Below are positions 44,410 to 54,101 of a stretch of 64,000 nt of DNA, piece by piece; the first letter of the stretch is position 1; every line of letters begins with the position of its first letter. This DNA is from JALORV01 sp963754065 (GTDB lineage: Bacteria; Pseudomonadota; Gammaproteobacteria; Burkholderiales; Burkholderiaceae_F). Below the pieces are notes generated by a model, which ran no database searches, was not told where the DNA came from, and saw nothing but the letters and a program-made list of their open reading frames with translations. The translations under genes were made by a program, and so were the position numbers. The stretch is from contig CAVWFH010000033.1 in assembly GCA_963754065.1 (NCBI GenBank), positions 8,288 to 72,287 of the forward strand, read 5' to 3'.

Positions 44410-45963
44410 TCACTTCATAACGTGTCTAAGTGCAAATAGCAATTCGGCTCGCCACCACGGCCGTGGCTCCGTGTCAGCAGCCAGTACACGAGGGTCCTTC
44501 AGGGTCGATTCGACCCACCGCAGCGCCAAGGTTCGTTGGCGAAGGTTGCCGCTAGGATATGCGTCGTACGTGGCTGCTAGTACCCAGGGCAATTGAATTT
44601 GCTCCCAAATGTCGTTTGCTGGCCCACGAAGCGTTTCGACGGTTATGTAAGGTCGCTCCGCTTCACCCACAGTTCCTTCGGGAAGGCTGTCTAGCCACAT
44701 GGCGTCGATCGCCCGAAGGTTCGGCGTGCCCAATTTGTGCAACGTGTACATGACAGTCCCCGAAATGCTTATCGAATGCTCGCTTTTGAGCGACAAGGGG
44801 TAGCGCTTCCAGCGAGCACTGTCATGTTCGCGTACCGACAACAGCCACGCCACGCCTTTGTCTATCGCAGCGGCGATTTGCTCGGACTGTTGAGCTGTCA
44901 AATTGGCAACGCTCTTCTGTGCGTGCAGGCCGAGGAGAGCCCATGCTGTTGCGTAAGGTGAGGCAAACGCGGACGCGCCAGTATTCACTGGAAACATCGC
45001 CCACCACCCTTGTGGATTTTGATGGTCCAACAGGAATCGCAGTTCCTCGGCGGTTGCGTCGACGCCTTGATCCGCCATCGCCATTAGCACCCAGCCAGAA
45101 ATAAATGTGCACCACGCATCCTGCGGTTTGTCGAGAAACTCGGTCCAACAGGCGCATTCCGGATACATGTTGCTACGCACGTAATTAGTGAAGTCCTCGC
45201 GCGCGATGCGCTCCTGCGCGGACAAAGCTAGGCTTGCCTGAGAAATCGACCACGAATTTATGGAACGCGATTTGTAGTCAAGGAGATCTCGCTTAACTAA
45301 TGCAGCGAGCCGTTTGGCCGTATCCGTTATCTCAGCGCGCAGTTTGGGGTCCAGTGGAAAACCAGGATCCTTTGCCGAAGCAACTCGAATCATTCCAGCT
45401 ACGTCGCCCGAGCCAGACGGCAGTACGGCAGAAACGGCTACGAACATGGTGAGTAAGACCGCAACCGAAACCAACACCAGCCTCGCACTTCTCGGCATCT
45501 TGGCCAATACGCGAAGTTGTGGGGCTGAAGAGGTGCCTTTCGGGGCAGCCAGCATTACTCCTTGAAGCTCTCGTACCATTGCGGTCGCTGCCGACACGGT
45601 CTCGGCCACGACGTTGCCCTCGGGCTGCAACACCGTAACCGCCTTCAGGTAACTTGGGATCTCCTCCAGCGACACCGGCTCTACCAATACAGGCAAGACG
45701 CGCCCAACGGGGCTGGGCCAGCGCTCTCGGGCGAGCTTGAGTTCCGTGCGAGCATATGTGCCGCTCTTTATTGATTGAGGGCTGACGAGGAAGACCATTA
45801 GGTCGACCTTCGCTATTGCGGCGGCGATGCGCAGGTTGTAATCGCCAGCTGATGGCAAGGAATCGCGATCGAAGAACACCTCGTATCCGCAGCCGAGAAG
45901 GCCAAGGTGGATCTGGTCCGCAATCTCGCGGTGTTCCGAGGGGTAGGAAACAAAGACGCGCAT
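44410..45963 (-). CDS. TIR domain - transmembrane - alpha/alpha-toroid (prenyltransferase/squalene-cyclase-like) protein
   Basis: The 517-residue product has three parts. Residues 1-115 form a TIR-like domain: MRVFVSYPSEHREIAD, the BB-loop-like FFDRDSLPSAGDYN, LMVFLVSPQSI, and E74 in YARTELKLA at the place of the catalytic Glu of TIR NADases. A single membrane segment follows (about 160-181). The C-terminal 330 residues contain repeats resembling prenyltransferase/squalene-oxidase toroids (NPQGWWAMFP then YATAWALLGL; WCTFISGWVLMAMA; KGVAWLLSV). An in-frame start at 46011 is possible. It is in a lower-GC island with no other recognisable defence gene. An immune or signalling role is inferred. 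Confidence 0.75.
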   Translation of the reverse strand: MRVFVSYPSEHREIADQIHLGLLGCGYEVFFDRDSLPSAGDYNLRIAAAIAKVDLMVFLVSPQSIKSGTYARTELKLARERWPSPVGRVLPVLVEPVSLEEIPSYLKAVTVLQPEGNVVAETVSAATAMVRELQGVMLAAPKGTSSAPQLRVLAKMPRSARLVLVSVAVLLTMFVAVSAVLPSGSGDVAGMIRVASAKDPGFPLDPKLRAEITDTAKRLAALVKRDLLDYKSRSINSWSISQASLALSAQERIAREDFTNYVRSNMYPECACWTEFLDKPQDAWCTFISGWVLMAMADQGVDATAEELRFLLDHQNPQGWWAMFPVNTGASAFASPYATAWALLGLHAQKSVANLTAQQSEQIAAAIDKGVAWLLSVREHDSARWKRYPLSLKSEHSISISGTVMYTLHKLGTPNLRAIDAMWLDSLPEGTVGEAERPYITVETLRGPANDIWEQIQLPWVLAATYDAYPSGNLRQRTLALRWVESTLKDPRVLAADTEPRPWWRAELLFALRHVMK

Positions 45964-46246
45964 GGCTAGACTCTCAAGCCAATTCTGCGCGGACATCGCG
46001 AGCTTTGCCACACCGACGTTCTCCCCTGTTTAGTCCGTTGTCGTTCTGGAGTCCGCCGCTAACAATACCTGTGTTTCGCGGTTGGGTTGCAAGCTGCCAG
46101 CGCACAATCCAGTCAGGAGGGCCGTTCGCCGGACCGGGTCTGCATCAAGGGCTTTCGTCGAACACACTTCCGTTCTTCGCAACGTCGCCTTTTAAGCAAC
46201 AGATGGGACAAGTCACGAAGATCAGTCCTGGCCGACCCCGTAATTT

Positions 46247-46612
46247 CTACGTTGTGTGAGTCACGGTTCCCTGATGGAAAACCATCTGCCATTTGCCGTT
46301 GGATCGTCGCCACATCGAGGAGCGAAGCGTGTCGACGACGAGCTCGGAGTGTCGATGGATCTTGTACGTCAGCAGGGCAACGTCCGGCGCCAGCGCGGTG
46401 ACTTGGAAGTCCGACGTCGTTTGCACGATCGGAGATTCCGCCTGGAGCACCGCGACGAGATCGTCCTTGGTGTAGACGCGTCCCGAGCTGCCGAACTCCT
46501 TGAACTCGTCAGCGAGAAGTTCTGCAAGCAGCGTTGACTTGCGGACGTCAGGGACAAGCAGCAGTTCTTCAAGCTCCTTCAACTCCGCTACCAGAGCTTC
46601 GTGAGGCGTCAT
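46247..46612 (-). CDS. DUF4440 / NTF2-like protein
   Basis: This 121-residue protein has the DUF4440 layout: two-helix start with LKELEELLLVPDVRKS, LLADEFKEFGSSGRVYTKDDLVAVLQ, a central LLTYKIHRHS and an end WRRSNGKWQMVFHQGT. Family members are cone-shaped dimers of unclear function. The ATG at 46612 begins the family N-terminus. It lies on the same strand as the TIR gene, 283 bases upstream of it; co-transcription is doubtful. Confidence 0.75.
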   Translation of the reverse strand: MTPHEALVAELKELEELLLVPDVRKSTLLAELLADEFKEFGSSGRVYTKDDLVAVLQAESPIVQTTSDFQVTALAPDVALLTYKIHRHSELVVDTLRSSMWRRSNGKWQMVFHQGTVTHTT

Positions 46613-46808
46613 TGAGCTATTCCTGAGCTGGTAGGTTTCGGCAAACTCCCGGGGGTGGCTGCAGCGGCTCGCTGGCCGCATCCCGACCCGGCGGCCGACG
46701 TCGGACAACAAAAAGTACTAGCTCGACCCCGGCTCTTGGAGCTAGATTGCAGGACTCCTGCCCCGCCCGCAAGGCGCCGCGAAGCAGCATTCGAGCAAAG
46801 GAGGCGCC

Positions 46809-48053
46809 ATGCGCCAACTCGAAGGCCCGCTGTCTCCCACGGAGCGCATCTTCACGCTGGATGTCGTGCGTGGTTTTGCGCTGCTCGGCATCCTCATCAT
46901 GAACATGCCGGGCTTCGCCAACTCGTTCTTCGTCGAAGCCGACGGCTCACACCTCTGGAGCGCCCCGGTCGATCGGGCGGCCGAGGTGGTGCGCGACATG
47001 CTCTTCTCGGGCAAGTTCAACAGCATGTTCAGCCTGCTGTTCGGCATCGGCTTCACGATCCAGTTTGCCCGCATGCAGGAACTGGCTCCGGGGCACGCCA
47101 CGCAACTCTATCTGCGCCGGCTGCTCGTGCTTCTCGCAGCGGGACTGGCCCACGCCGCCTTCTTCTGGACCGGCGACGTGCTGCACGTCTATGCCGCACT
47201 CGGCCTGCTGTTGCTGCTGGTGCTGCGGCACGCCAGCGACCGGATGATCATCGGTCTGATCATTCTGCTGTTGCTGTACCCGGCGTTTTCCGGAGTCACC
47301 CGGCTGCTGGTGATGACACCCGAGATCACGGCGCGCCTGGTCACGGAAGCCAAAGCCTTCGAAGCCTCCAACAACCTGGCCTACGGACAAGGCTCGTTTC
47401 TTGCCGCGGCCCGGGAGCACATGCGGGAGTTCGTCTACAACTACGACAACGTCTGGGGCCTGTGGTCCAACCTCGGCTTCTACGTGCAGATGGCCACGAC
47501 GATGCTGATCGGCGTGCTGATCGGTCGGCATCACCTGGAGCGGCGCATCCCGGAGCTGATGCCGTGGGTCCGCAAGCTGCAGTGGTGGCTGCTCGGTGTC
47601 GGGCTAGTCTGCGCGCTGGCCTTCGGCACCATCTTTCAGATCGAGCGTGCGCCCGGCCCAACGCCGCTGAAAGTTCTGGGCAGCATTACCTACGTACTCA
47701 GCCGCATCAGCCTGATGCTCTTCTATGTACTGACGATCGTGCGGCTGGCGCAACTGCCGGTGTGGCAGGCGCGCTTTGCGCCGATGGCCGCGGCAGGGAA
47801 GATGCCGCTGACCAACTACCTGCTGCAGACGATGATCTGCACAACGCTGTTCTACGGCTGGGGGTTCGGCTGGTGGGGCCAGGTCGGCCCGGCCGCGCAG
47901 CTGGCGCTGGCCCTCGGCATCTTCTTTCTAGTACAGGTGCCCCTGAGCGTCCTGTGGCTGCGTCGCTTCCGGTGGGGACCGCTCGAGTACGCCTGGCGCG
48001 TGGCGACCTACGGCAGGTTGCCACAGAAGCAGCTCGTTTCTTCCGCTGGCTGA
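46809..48053 (+). CDS. DUF418 multi-pass membrane protein
   Basis: This 414-residue membrane protein starts RIFTLDVVRGFALLGILIMNM, has about ten hydrophobic segments and a C-terminal DUF418 region (MPLTNYLLQTMICTTLFYGWGFG in parts). DUF418 proteins (YeiB-like) are of unknown transport or modification function. AAAGGAGG lies 6 bases before the ATG. It is monocistronic. Confidence 0.9.
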   Translation: MRQLEGPLSPTERIFTLDVVRGFALLGILIMNMPGFANSFFVEADGSHLWSAPVDRAAEVVRDMLFSGKFNSMFSLLFGIGFTIQFARMQELAPGHATQLYLRRLLVLLAAGLAHAAFFWTGDVLHVYAALGLLLLLVLRHASDRMIIGLIILLLLYPAFSGVTRLLVMTPEITARLVTEAKAFEASNNLAYGQGSFLAAAREHMREFVYNYDNVWGLWSNLGFYVQMATTMLIGVLIGRHHLERRIPELMPWVRKLQWWLLGVGLVCALAFGTIFQIERAPGPTPLKVLGSITYVLSRISLMLFYVLTIVRLAQLPVWQARFAPMAAAGKMPLTNYLLQTMICTTLFYGWGFGWWGQVGPAAQLALALGIFFLVQVPLSVLWLRRFRWGPLEYAWRVATYGRLPQKQLVSSAG

Positions 48054-48130
48054 AGTTCGAGCGCGGGATCATCCACGCGCCGGCGGTTGCTGCGCGGACC
48101 GGCCGCGTCCGTACTCCCGATTCCCGCGGC

Positions 48131-48643
48131 TCAGACCTTTGCTTTGCCCGAGCGTCCGAAGAACATCGCCATCAGCGTGTCGGATCCCATGACGCGGCCA
48201 AACTCGCGCAGCACGCAGAAGTTGAGTATCAGGACGAACAGGACGATCTGGATGCCCCAGAAGTGCGGCCAGATGATGGCCGCAAGCAGCTTCTCGTTGG
48301 CGGCCGCAAAGCCGCCCGCTTCCTTCCAGAAGTCGAAGAGGCGCTCCAGGTAGTGAATGAAGGTGGCAATGACGAAATAGATCGCCGTCTTCCAGGCGAC
48401 GTTGTACGCAAGCGGCCGGTCCGGAAAGCGGTTGATCGCCGGCAGCAGATCGGCCAGCAGCACGGCCTTTCCCAGAATCAATGCGCCCATCGCGATCTGC
48501 CCCGAAGAAATGATGGGCAGTCCGGTGCCTTTCACCATCAGCGAACGGACCAGGGCGACGATGTGCAAGGCAATGAAGAAGAAGACCGTGGGCGGCAGCA
48601 GCGCAAGGAATTCTTCCTTGATCTTTTCGGAGACTTTGCTCAT
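48131..48643 (-). CDS. Four-TM membrane protein of unknown function
   Basis: This 170-residue protein has a charged N-terminus (MSKVSEKIKEEF) followed by about four hydrophobic segments and a basic tail. The conserved-looking signature FPDRPLAYNVAWKTAIYF is present, but I know no named family. It is 65 bases upstream of, and on the same strand as, the GST gene. Confidence 0.65.
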   Translation of the reverse strand: MSKVSEKIKEEFLALLPPTVFFFIALHIVALVRSLMVKGTGLPIISSGQIAMGALILGKAVLLADLLPAINRFPDRPLAYNVAWKTAIYFVIATFIHYLERLFDFWKEAGGFAAANEKLLAAIIWPHFWGIQIVLFVLILNFCVLREFGRVMGSDTLMAMFFGRSGKAKV

Positions 48644-48707
48644 GTACGTCGGCTCCTCGGCCCTCGTGCGGCAGCCGTCGGGTTGGTCGCTGAAGTCAAC
48701 TAGTGGC

Positions 48708-49319
48708 TCAAGGCTTCGCGTACCAGGACTTCACGCCCGGATGGTCGCGCACGGCGTCGTGCACCCCCATGAGCTTGGGGTAAGCGGCAAAGATCGTGGC
48801 GGGAACGTGGTCAACCTTGCCGCCCAGGAACCAGCGCACGGCCATATGGAGCTTGAGGTCCACCACGTGCAGCTTTGCACCGGCGAAGAACGGTTCTCCG
48901 AGGATGTTCTTCTCCGCAAATTTCGCCCACGCCGGCAGAAAGCCGGCCACAAGTGCCTCGCGCGCAGCGCGCTTCTCGTCGGCGTCCTTGATGCGCATGC
49001 TCGGACCGACGGCGGCACGCAGGTCCTCCACGTGTTGCATCATGCCTTCGTGACGCGCGGCTTCGAAGTCGTCGGCCGGATGGAGTCCGAAGCGGCGACC
49101 GATCAGCACGAGGATCGCGTTGGACTGTCCGAGTGGCGGGCTGTCCGGCAGCACGAGGACCGGCATCGCGCCATAGGGCATCTGCTCTTTCAACGCGGGC
49201 CAGTCGGCCCCGCTGATGCGCTCGTCTTCGAAATCGACGCCGGCGAGGTGCAGGGCGAGGCGACACTCTTCGCCGCGGCTTACGGGAGCGTCGAAGTAGA
49301 TCAGCTTGGGCTTGTTCAT
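48708..49319 (-). CDS. Glutathione S-transferase family protein
   Basis: This 203-residue protein has a thioredoxin-like N-terminal domain (KLIYFDAPVSRGEECRLALHLAGVDFED in pieces; cis-Pro in GAMPVLVLP; glutathione-binding LGQSNAI) and a helical C-terminal domain. The pattern is closest to sigma-class GSTs (tyrosine at YFDAP). The ATG at 49319 begins the domain. The substrate is unknown. Confidence 0.88.
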   Translation of the reverse strand: MNKPKLIYFDAPVSRGEECRLALHLAGVDFEDERISGADWPALKEQMPYGAMPVLVLPDSPPLGQSNAILVLIGRRFGLHPADDFEAARHEGMMQHVEDLRAAVGPSMRIKDADEKRAAREALVAGFLPAWAKFAEKNILGEPFFAGAKLHVVDLKLHMAVRWFLGGKVDHVPATIFAAYPKLMGVHDAVRDHPGVKSWYAKP

Positions 49320-49408
49320 GAAGTACAACGTAGCACAACCGGGATCGCGCTCAAGGCTCCGGCCGGTGTCACCGCGCACGACGCAACGGGTTCAGATACG
49401 CTCAGGCC

Positions 49409-49936
49409 ATGAAACAGCTAATCACAGTACTGATGTTGACCCTCGCTCTGGCCGGCATCGCCCGAGCCGAGCAGGCGGGCGGCCTGACGTGGACCGCTCC
49501 TCCGGAGTGGAAGGCGCAGGGCGAGCGCCCCATGCGCGCAGCGACCTACAGCATTCCCGCCGCCAAGGGAGATACAGAGCCCGCCGAGCTGGCCGTCTTC
49601 TACTTCGGAGAAAGCAGCGGCGGCGGCGTGGACGCGAACGTGAAGCGCTGGGTCGACCAGTTCCAGAAAGCGGATGGTTCGTCTGCGGCCAAGGACGCGA
49701 AGGTGAAGAAGGAGAAGATCGCCGGGTTGCCGGCCACCGCCGTGGAGGTCAATGGCACCTACATGGGTGGCTCGATGATGGGGCCCTCAGCGCCCAAGCC
49801 CGGCTACCGGCTGCTCGGCGCCATCGTCGAGGGACCGGGCGGCAATGTCTTCTTCAAGCTCACGGGTCCGGAGAAGACGGTTTCCAGCGCGGAAAAATCG
49901 TTCCGCAAACTGCTCGACGGGCTGAAGAAGAAGTAG
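49409..49936 (+). CDS. Exported protein of unknown function
   Basis: The 175-residue product has a signal peptide (cleavage near RA-EQAGG, residue 20). The mature domain begins GLTWTAPPEWKAQ and is rich in beta-strand-like segments, ending with a Lys-rich tail. No recognised domain. A strong hairpin 33 bases after the stop separates it from the convergent lipoprotein gene. Confidence 0.65.
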   Translation: MKQLITVLMLTLALAGIARAEQAGGLTWTAPPEWKAQGERPMRAATYSIPAAKGDTEPAELAVFYFGESSGGGVDANVKRWVDQFQKADGSSAAKDAKVKKEKIAGLPATAVEVNGTYMGGSMMGPSAPKPGYRLLGAIVEGPGGNVFFKLTGPEKTVSSAEKSFRKLLDGLKKK

Positions 49937-49969
49937 GCGCGCCCGTTCACTTTCAATGCGGTTCCGAGC

Positions 49970-50000
49970 AACGCTGCAGCGGCTCAACCGCTGCAGCGTT
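49970..50000. terminator. Bidirectional terminator-like hairpin
   Basis: A perfect 13-bp inverted repeat (AACGCTGCAGCGG / CCGCTGCAGCGTT) with a 5-base loop lies between two convergent genes. There is no long T-run, but the stem starts with AA and ends with TT. Position and stability support transcription termination from both sides. Confidence 0.65.
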
Positions 50001-50030
50001 GTTCACGCGAGGACTTCGCTCCTTAACGTG

Positions 50031-51098
50031 CTAGGGCAGCAACTGCGCCCAGGTCAGTTCCTTCGTGCTCTCGTACGTACCGTCGTTGTTGGCGTCCAGT
50101 TCACTGCGAACGCGGTCCGTGACCAGCACGGTAAGTCGCAGGCGCGAGGCGTTGCCCAGCACCGAGACCTGTCCGGTGTCCGGGTGCAGCGCCGTCGACG
50201 TCTCATGCACTGGTGTCGTCGGGTCCGTCACGAGCGTCATGCGACCACCTAGCGAGGCCACCAGCACCGTGCCGTTGAGCGAGGTCGTCGTCCAGCCGAC
50301 CGAGGTCGACGCGGACGGGAGAAACTCGATTCCCACCGCGACGAATCCTGCGTCGTAGGTAAACGTGTCGTTGACAGTCGGAGTGGACCCTTGTGCGACG
50401 AATCCGCCCGGGGTGACCGTGACGTCAATGCGAGTCGTTGTGCCGGTCGAACTGATGGTTTCGGTGTAGGTCGCGTTCATTGCGCCATTCATCGACGACG
50501 TAAACCCGCCGTCCACGACGACCAGTTGCTGGAACGTGAACGTGCCGCTCATCTGCATCCCGGTCGACGATTCTGACGCGGTGGCGATTCCCATGGCGAG
50601 CGTGCCATTGACCATCGTGCTGAGGTCCTCCCGGCACTGGTTGAAGGCAAACGACATCGCATCACCGCCGGAGAGGACGGCGTTGCTGTCGCGGTCATCG
50701 ATGGTCAACGTCAGTGAACCGCCTCCAGGGCACGGCTCCGTCTGGCTGACAACGGCGAGCCGGCTTGCCCGGTTGCTGGACGCCTGAACGGGCGCGGCGG
50801 CTTTGCTCAAGGCATACATGGGTACGGCGCTGACGGCGTCGGCCATCGCTTTGGCCGGCGCCGGCGCCGCTGTCGGGAGCACCCCGACACCGCCCATGGT
50901 GAAGAAATTGGCTACCGTTGCACGCGCAACGGCATCCTGGTTGGCGGCTGTGATCGTGACCATGGTGGGCGGTGGCGGAACGATCGGCGTTACAGCCGCG
51001 CCACCATCACTGCTGTCACCGCCGCAGCTGACGGCGAAGATCGCCGCAGTCAGAGCGGCAAGACGGACTGTCCGGCCCAATACAAGGCGAGTCGACAT
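50031..51098 (-). CDS. Lipoprotein of unknown function
   Basis: The 355-residue product has a lipobox (IFAVSC) at about residue 25, followed by a Gly/Asp and Pro linker and a Thr/Ser-rich, beta-strand-rich domain with a repeating TYTETISSTGTTTRIDVTV-like pattern. Such proteins are usually surface or periplasmic; no family was recognised. GGAGGAGAA precedes the ATG at 51098. Confidence 0.7.
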   Translation of the reverse strand: MSTRLVLGRTVRLAALTAAIFAVSCGGDSSDGGAAVTPIVPPPPTMVTITAANQDAVARATVANFFTMGGVGVLPTAAPAPAKAMADAVSAVPMYALSKAAAPVQASSNRASRLAVVSQTEPCPGGGSLTLTIDDRDSNAVLSGGDAMSFAFNQCREDLSTMVNGTLAMGIATASESSTGMQMSGTFTFQQLVVVDGGFTSSMNGAMNATYTETISSTGTTTRIDVTVTPGGFVAQGSTPTVNDTFTYDAGFVAVGIEFLPSASTSVGWTTTSLNGTVLVASLGGRMTLVTDPTTPVHETSTALHPDTGQVSVLGNASRLRLTVLVTDRVRSELDANNDGTYESTKELTWAQLLP

Positions 51099-51283
51099 GA
51101 TTTTCTCCTCCCGGTTCGGCTCGAGCGCATTCTTCGAGCCGACGTTTGCGTGCGAGCCGCCACGCTCAGGGAGTGAAAATCGCTGACCACTGCGAGGCGT
51201 TTCGCCCAGGAAACGCCCTTTCAGTCTGTCGGCGCAATCCGGCACTGCATTGATGCAGGGCCAAAGTCGTAGCTGTCCCGGCC

Positions 51284-52144
51284 CTACGAGCGCCCGGCCG
51301 CCAGCCGCAGCACGCCGCTGACCAGCGCCACCGCGGCGCCCTGCACGCGTGGCGACAGCGCCAGCGGCTTGAGCAGCATCTTGGTCGACATCGTCACCGG
51401 CAACTTCGGCGTGATGCGCGCGCGCAGGTTGCGCTGGAACGCCTTGTAGTCCGCGGCCGTGCTCGGCCGCTCGGGGTACCGGCCGTTCCACGCGTGGCGA
51501 AAGGCAATGTCGCCGTCGTCGTCGAACGCTTCCAGCACGCGCCGCAATTCGGCCCGCGCCACGCGCCAGCGCGCCGGCCGGCCGTGCGCCGCGCAGTAGC
51601 GCCGGTAGGCGTCGTAGAAATACGAGTAGTGGCGCACCTCGTCGCTCTTCAGGTGCGCCGTGATGGCGCGCAGCACCGGCTCGTCGCTGTAGTCGTGCAG
51701 CATCTGGTACATCGTCGCGGTGCCGGTCTCGACCACGCAGCGCGCCGCCATCTCCAGCGCGCGCGAAGGTTCGAGTTCCTCCTGCGTGCAGGCCGCGGCG
51801 TATTCCGGATAGAAGCCGCCAAAGGCGCGCTCCCAGCTGAACTCCGGCCAGACCGCCTCGACGTAGGCGCGCAGCGCGGCGCCGTGCTGCAGCTCTTCCG
51901 GCTGCCAGTGCGCGCGCAGCCAGGCGGCCAGTTCGGCGTCGCCGGCGTAGTACTCGATCAGGTTGGAGGCGTAGTGGTGCGTGGCGGCTTCGACCAGCGC
52001 CGAGGTCGCAAGTACGAAGTACAGCGTGTCGTCGCTGCGGACCTTTTCGTGCTCCAGCCGAGCGAAATCGATGTCGGCCAGGCGCCAGGGCAACTCCGGC
52101 ACGGCCTCCTCGTTGCCGGACTCCACATTCAATGACATTCCCAT
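51284..52144 (-). CDS. Ferritin-like di-iron protein
   Basis: The 286-residue product is mostly helical with two ExxH motifs in spaced helices (EELQHG and DEVRHYSYF) and further Glu in matching helices (VEAATHHY, CVVETGTATMY), as in ferritin-like oxidases and desaturases. An iron-dependent oxidation is likely; the substrate is unknown. The start could be 52144 or 52138. No informative neighbour. Confidence 0.78.
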   Translation of the reverse strand: MGMSLNVESGNEEAVPELPWRLADIDFARLEHEKVRSDDTLYFVLATSALVEAATHHYASNLIEYYAGDAELAAWLRAHWQPEELQHGAALRAYVEAVWPEFSWERAFGGFYPEYAAACTQEELEPSRALEMAARCVVETGTATMYQMLHDYSDEPVLRAITAHLKSDEVRHYSYFYDAYRRYCAAHGRPARWRVARAELRRVLEAFDDDGDIAFRHAWNGRYPERPSTAADYKAFQRNLRARITPKLPVTMSTKMLLKPLALSPRVQGAAVALVSGVLRLAAGRS

Positions 52145-52453
52145 GACCGCAAGTTTAGCGACCCGACCCGCCTGGACGGTGGGCAGGCACGCGCACCGGC
52201 CAAAGTGCCCGAGCGCGGGCACCCGAAGGATGCGCGCATTGGGGCCTGGAGCACTGCCGCGCTGGTCTACATTGGCCGGAAATGACAGGTGCACACGCTG
52301 GCATCGGAAGCGACTGTCATTAGAATTCCGCGCTTCGTTTTCCTGCCTTCCGGCATCGCCGCCGTTGTGCAATCGAAGCTGCACAGCGGTTGGCCATCGC
52401 AGGAGTCGCCTTCAGTCGCCGGACACAATCCACCGTACTCAGGGAGAAAAGCA

Positions 52454-53935
52454 ATGAACGTGAAATTCCGTTGGCTGCCCGTGATGGCTGCCGCGGTGTT
52501 GCTCGCGCTGACCGGCTGCGGCAAGCAGGAAGCGCCAAAGGCCGACAAGGTCGCTGCAGACGTCAAGGCCGCGGTCAAGGCCGTCGAAGCAGACGCGAAG
52601 GAACTGGAGGCGCGCGAGATCGCCATCGCGGCGTACGAGTACGCCTACCCGCTGGTCACGATGGAGATCACGCGCCGCGTGATGACCAACGTCGAGAAGC
52701 CGGAGGGCTCGAAGGCGCCGATGGGCCAGTTCGCGCGCCTGCGCACCTATCCGGCAGTCGATGATCACTCGGTCACCGCGCCCAACGCCGACACTCTTTA
52801 CACGCTGGCCTGGCTCGACCTCACGAAGGAGCCCTGGATCCTCAGCCTTCCAGACACGAAGGATCGCTACTACCTGTTCCCGATGCTGGATGGCTGGACC
52901 AACGTGTTCCAGGTTCCCGGCAAGCGCACGACCGGCACGAAGGCGCAGAAGTACGCGCTCACCGGGCCGGGCTGGACCGGCACGCTGCCGGCCGGCGTCA
53001 CTGAGTACAAGGCGCCGACCAACATGGTGTGGCTGCTCGGCCGCATCTACTCCACCGGCACGCCGGAGGACTACAAGGCCGTGCACGCGCTGCAGGACCA
53101 GGTCTCCGCGGTGCCGCTGTCGTCGTACGGCAAGCCCTACACGCCTCCGCCGGGCAAGGTCGATGCAACGGTCGACATGAAGACCGCGCCACGCGATCAG
53201 GTCAACGCAATGGACGGTGCCAGCTACTTCAAGCTCTTCGCCGAACTGCTGAAGAGCAACCCGCCGGCCGCCGACGACGCCCCGATGGTGGCGAAGATGG
53301 CCAAGATCGGCATCGTGCCAGGGCAGGACTTCGATGTATCCAAGCTCGATCCCGCCGTGGCCAAAGGCATCGCGGCCGCGCCCAAGCCCGCGCAGGAAAA
53401 GATCAGCAGCCTCGGCGAGGCGGTCGTCTCCGGCAATGCCAAGCTGGAGCACGGCTGGCTCTTCTTCCCGAAGACCGGCATCTACGGCACCAACTATCGC
53501 AACCGCGCGCTGATCACCTGGTACGGACTCGGCGCCAACCGGCCGGAAGACGCGGTGTACCCGACCTCCGAGGGCCCGGAGCTCATCAAGAAGTACAGCG
53601 GCGCGAACAAGTACGTGGCGCACTTCAAGAAGGGCGAAATGCCGCCCGCCAACGCGTTCTGGTCGATCACGATGTACGACAAGAACTACTTCTTCGTACC
53701 CAACCCGATCAACCGCTACACGGTCAGCTCGCGCAACAAGTTCAAGACCAATGCGGATGGCTCGGTCGACCTCTACATCCAGAAGGAGTCGCCCGGCAAG
53801 GACAAGGAACAGAACTGGCTGCCTGCGCCGGCCGACGAGTTCGTGCTGATGATGAGGCTGTACTGGCCCAGCGAGAAGCCGCCGTCGATCCTCGATGGCA
53901 GCTGGAAACCGCCGCACGTCGTTGAGGTGAAGTAA
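52454..53935 (+). CDS. DUF1254/DUF1214 lipoprotein
   Basis: The 493-residue product has a lipobox (ALTGCG) and a Lys/Ala-rich spacer, then the DUF1254 domain (AYEYAYPLVTME, SVTAPNADTLYTLAWLDL) and the C-terminal DUF1214 domain (MPPANAFWSITMYDKNYFFV, LYIQKESP). These envelope proteins are common in proteobacteria with unknown function. AGGGAG precedes the ATG at 52454. Confidence 0.9.
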   Translation: MNVKFRWLPVMAAAVLLALTGCGKQEAPKADKVAADVKAAVKAVEADAKELEAREIAIAAYEYAYPLVTMEITRRVMTNVEKPEGSKAPMGQFARLRTYPAVDDHSVTAPNADTLYTLAWLDLTKEPWILSLPDTKDRYYLFPMLDGWTNVFQVPGKRTTGTKAQKYALTGPGWTGTLPAGVTEYKAPTNMVWLLGRIYSTGTPEDYKAVHALQDQVSAVPLSSYGKPYTPPPGKVDATVDMKTAPRDQVNAMDGASYFKLFAELLKSNPPAADDAPMVAKMAKIGIVPGQDFDVSKLDPAVAKGIAAAPKPAQEKISSLGEAVVSGNAKLEHGWLFFPKTGIYGTNYRNRALITWYGLGANRPEDAVYPTSEGPELIKKYSGANKYVAHFKKGEMPPANAFWSITMYDKNYFFVPNPINRYTVSSRNKFKTNADGSVDLYIQKESPGKDKEQNWLPAPADEFVLMMRLYWPSEKPPSILDGSWKPPHVVEVK

Positions 53936-54101
53936 CCCCCGCGAATTCGGGGTGGCGGGTGACCCGCCACTCCGAACTCGCGCCCCCGTCCCTGCCCGCG
54001 GCCGGTTCACACCGGCCACTCCCGGTCTCGTCGCAACGCAAGGGCCTGTCGCAATGGCGGGGTCTAGCGTCGCCCGATTCGAAATCCGGGGGGAAGATGG
54101 G

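Noticed and set aside
46655..48703. Second long plus-strand frame across the DUF418 gene
   Set aside because: The DUF418 frame has membrane segments and a strong ribosome site; this one has neither and is Arg/Ala-rich.
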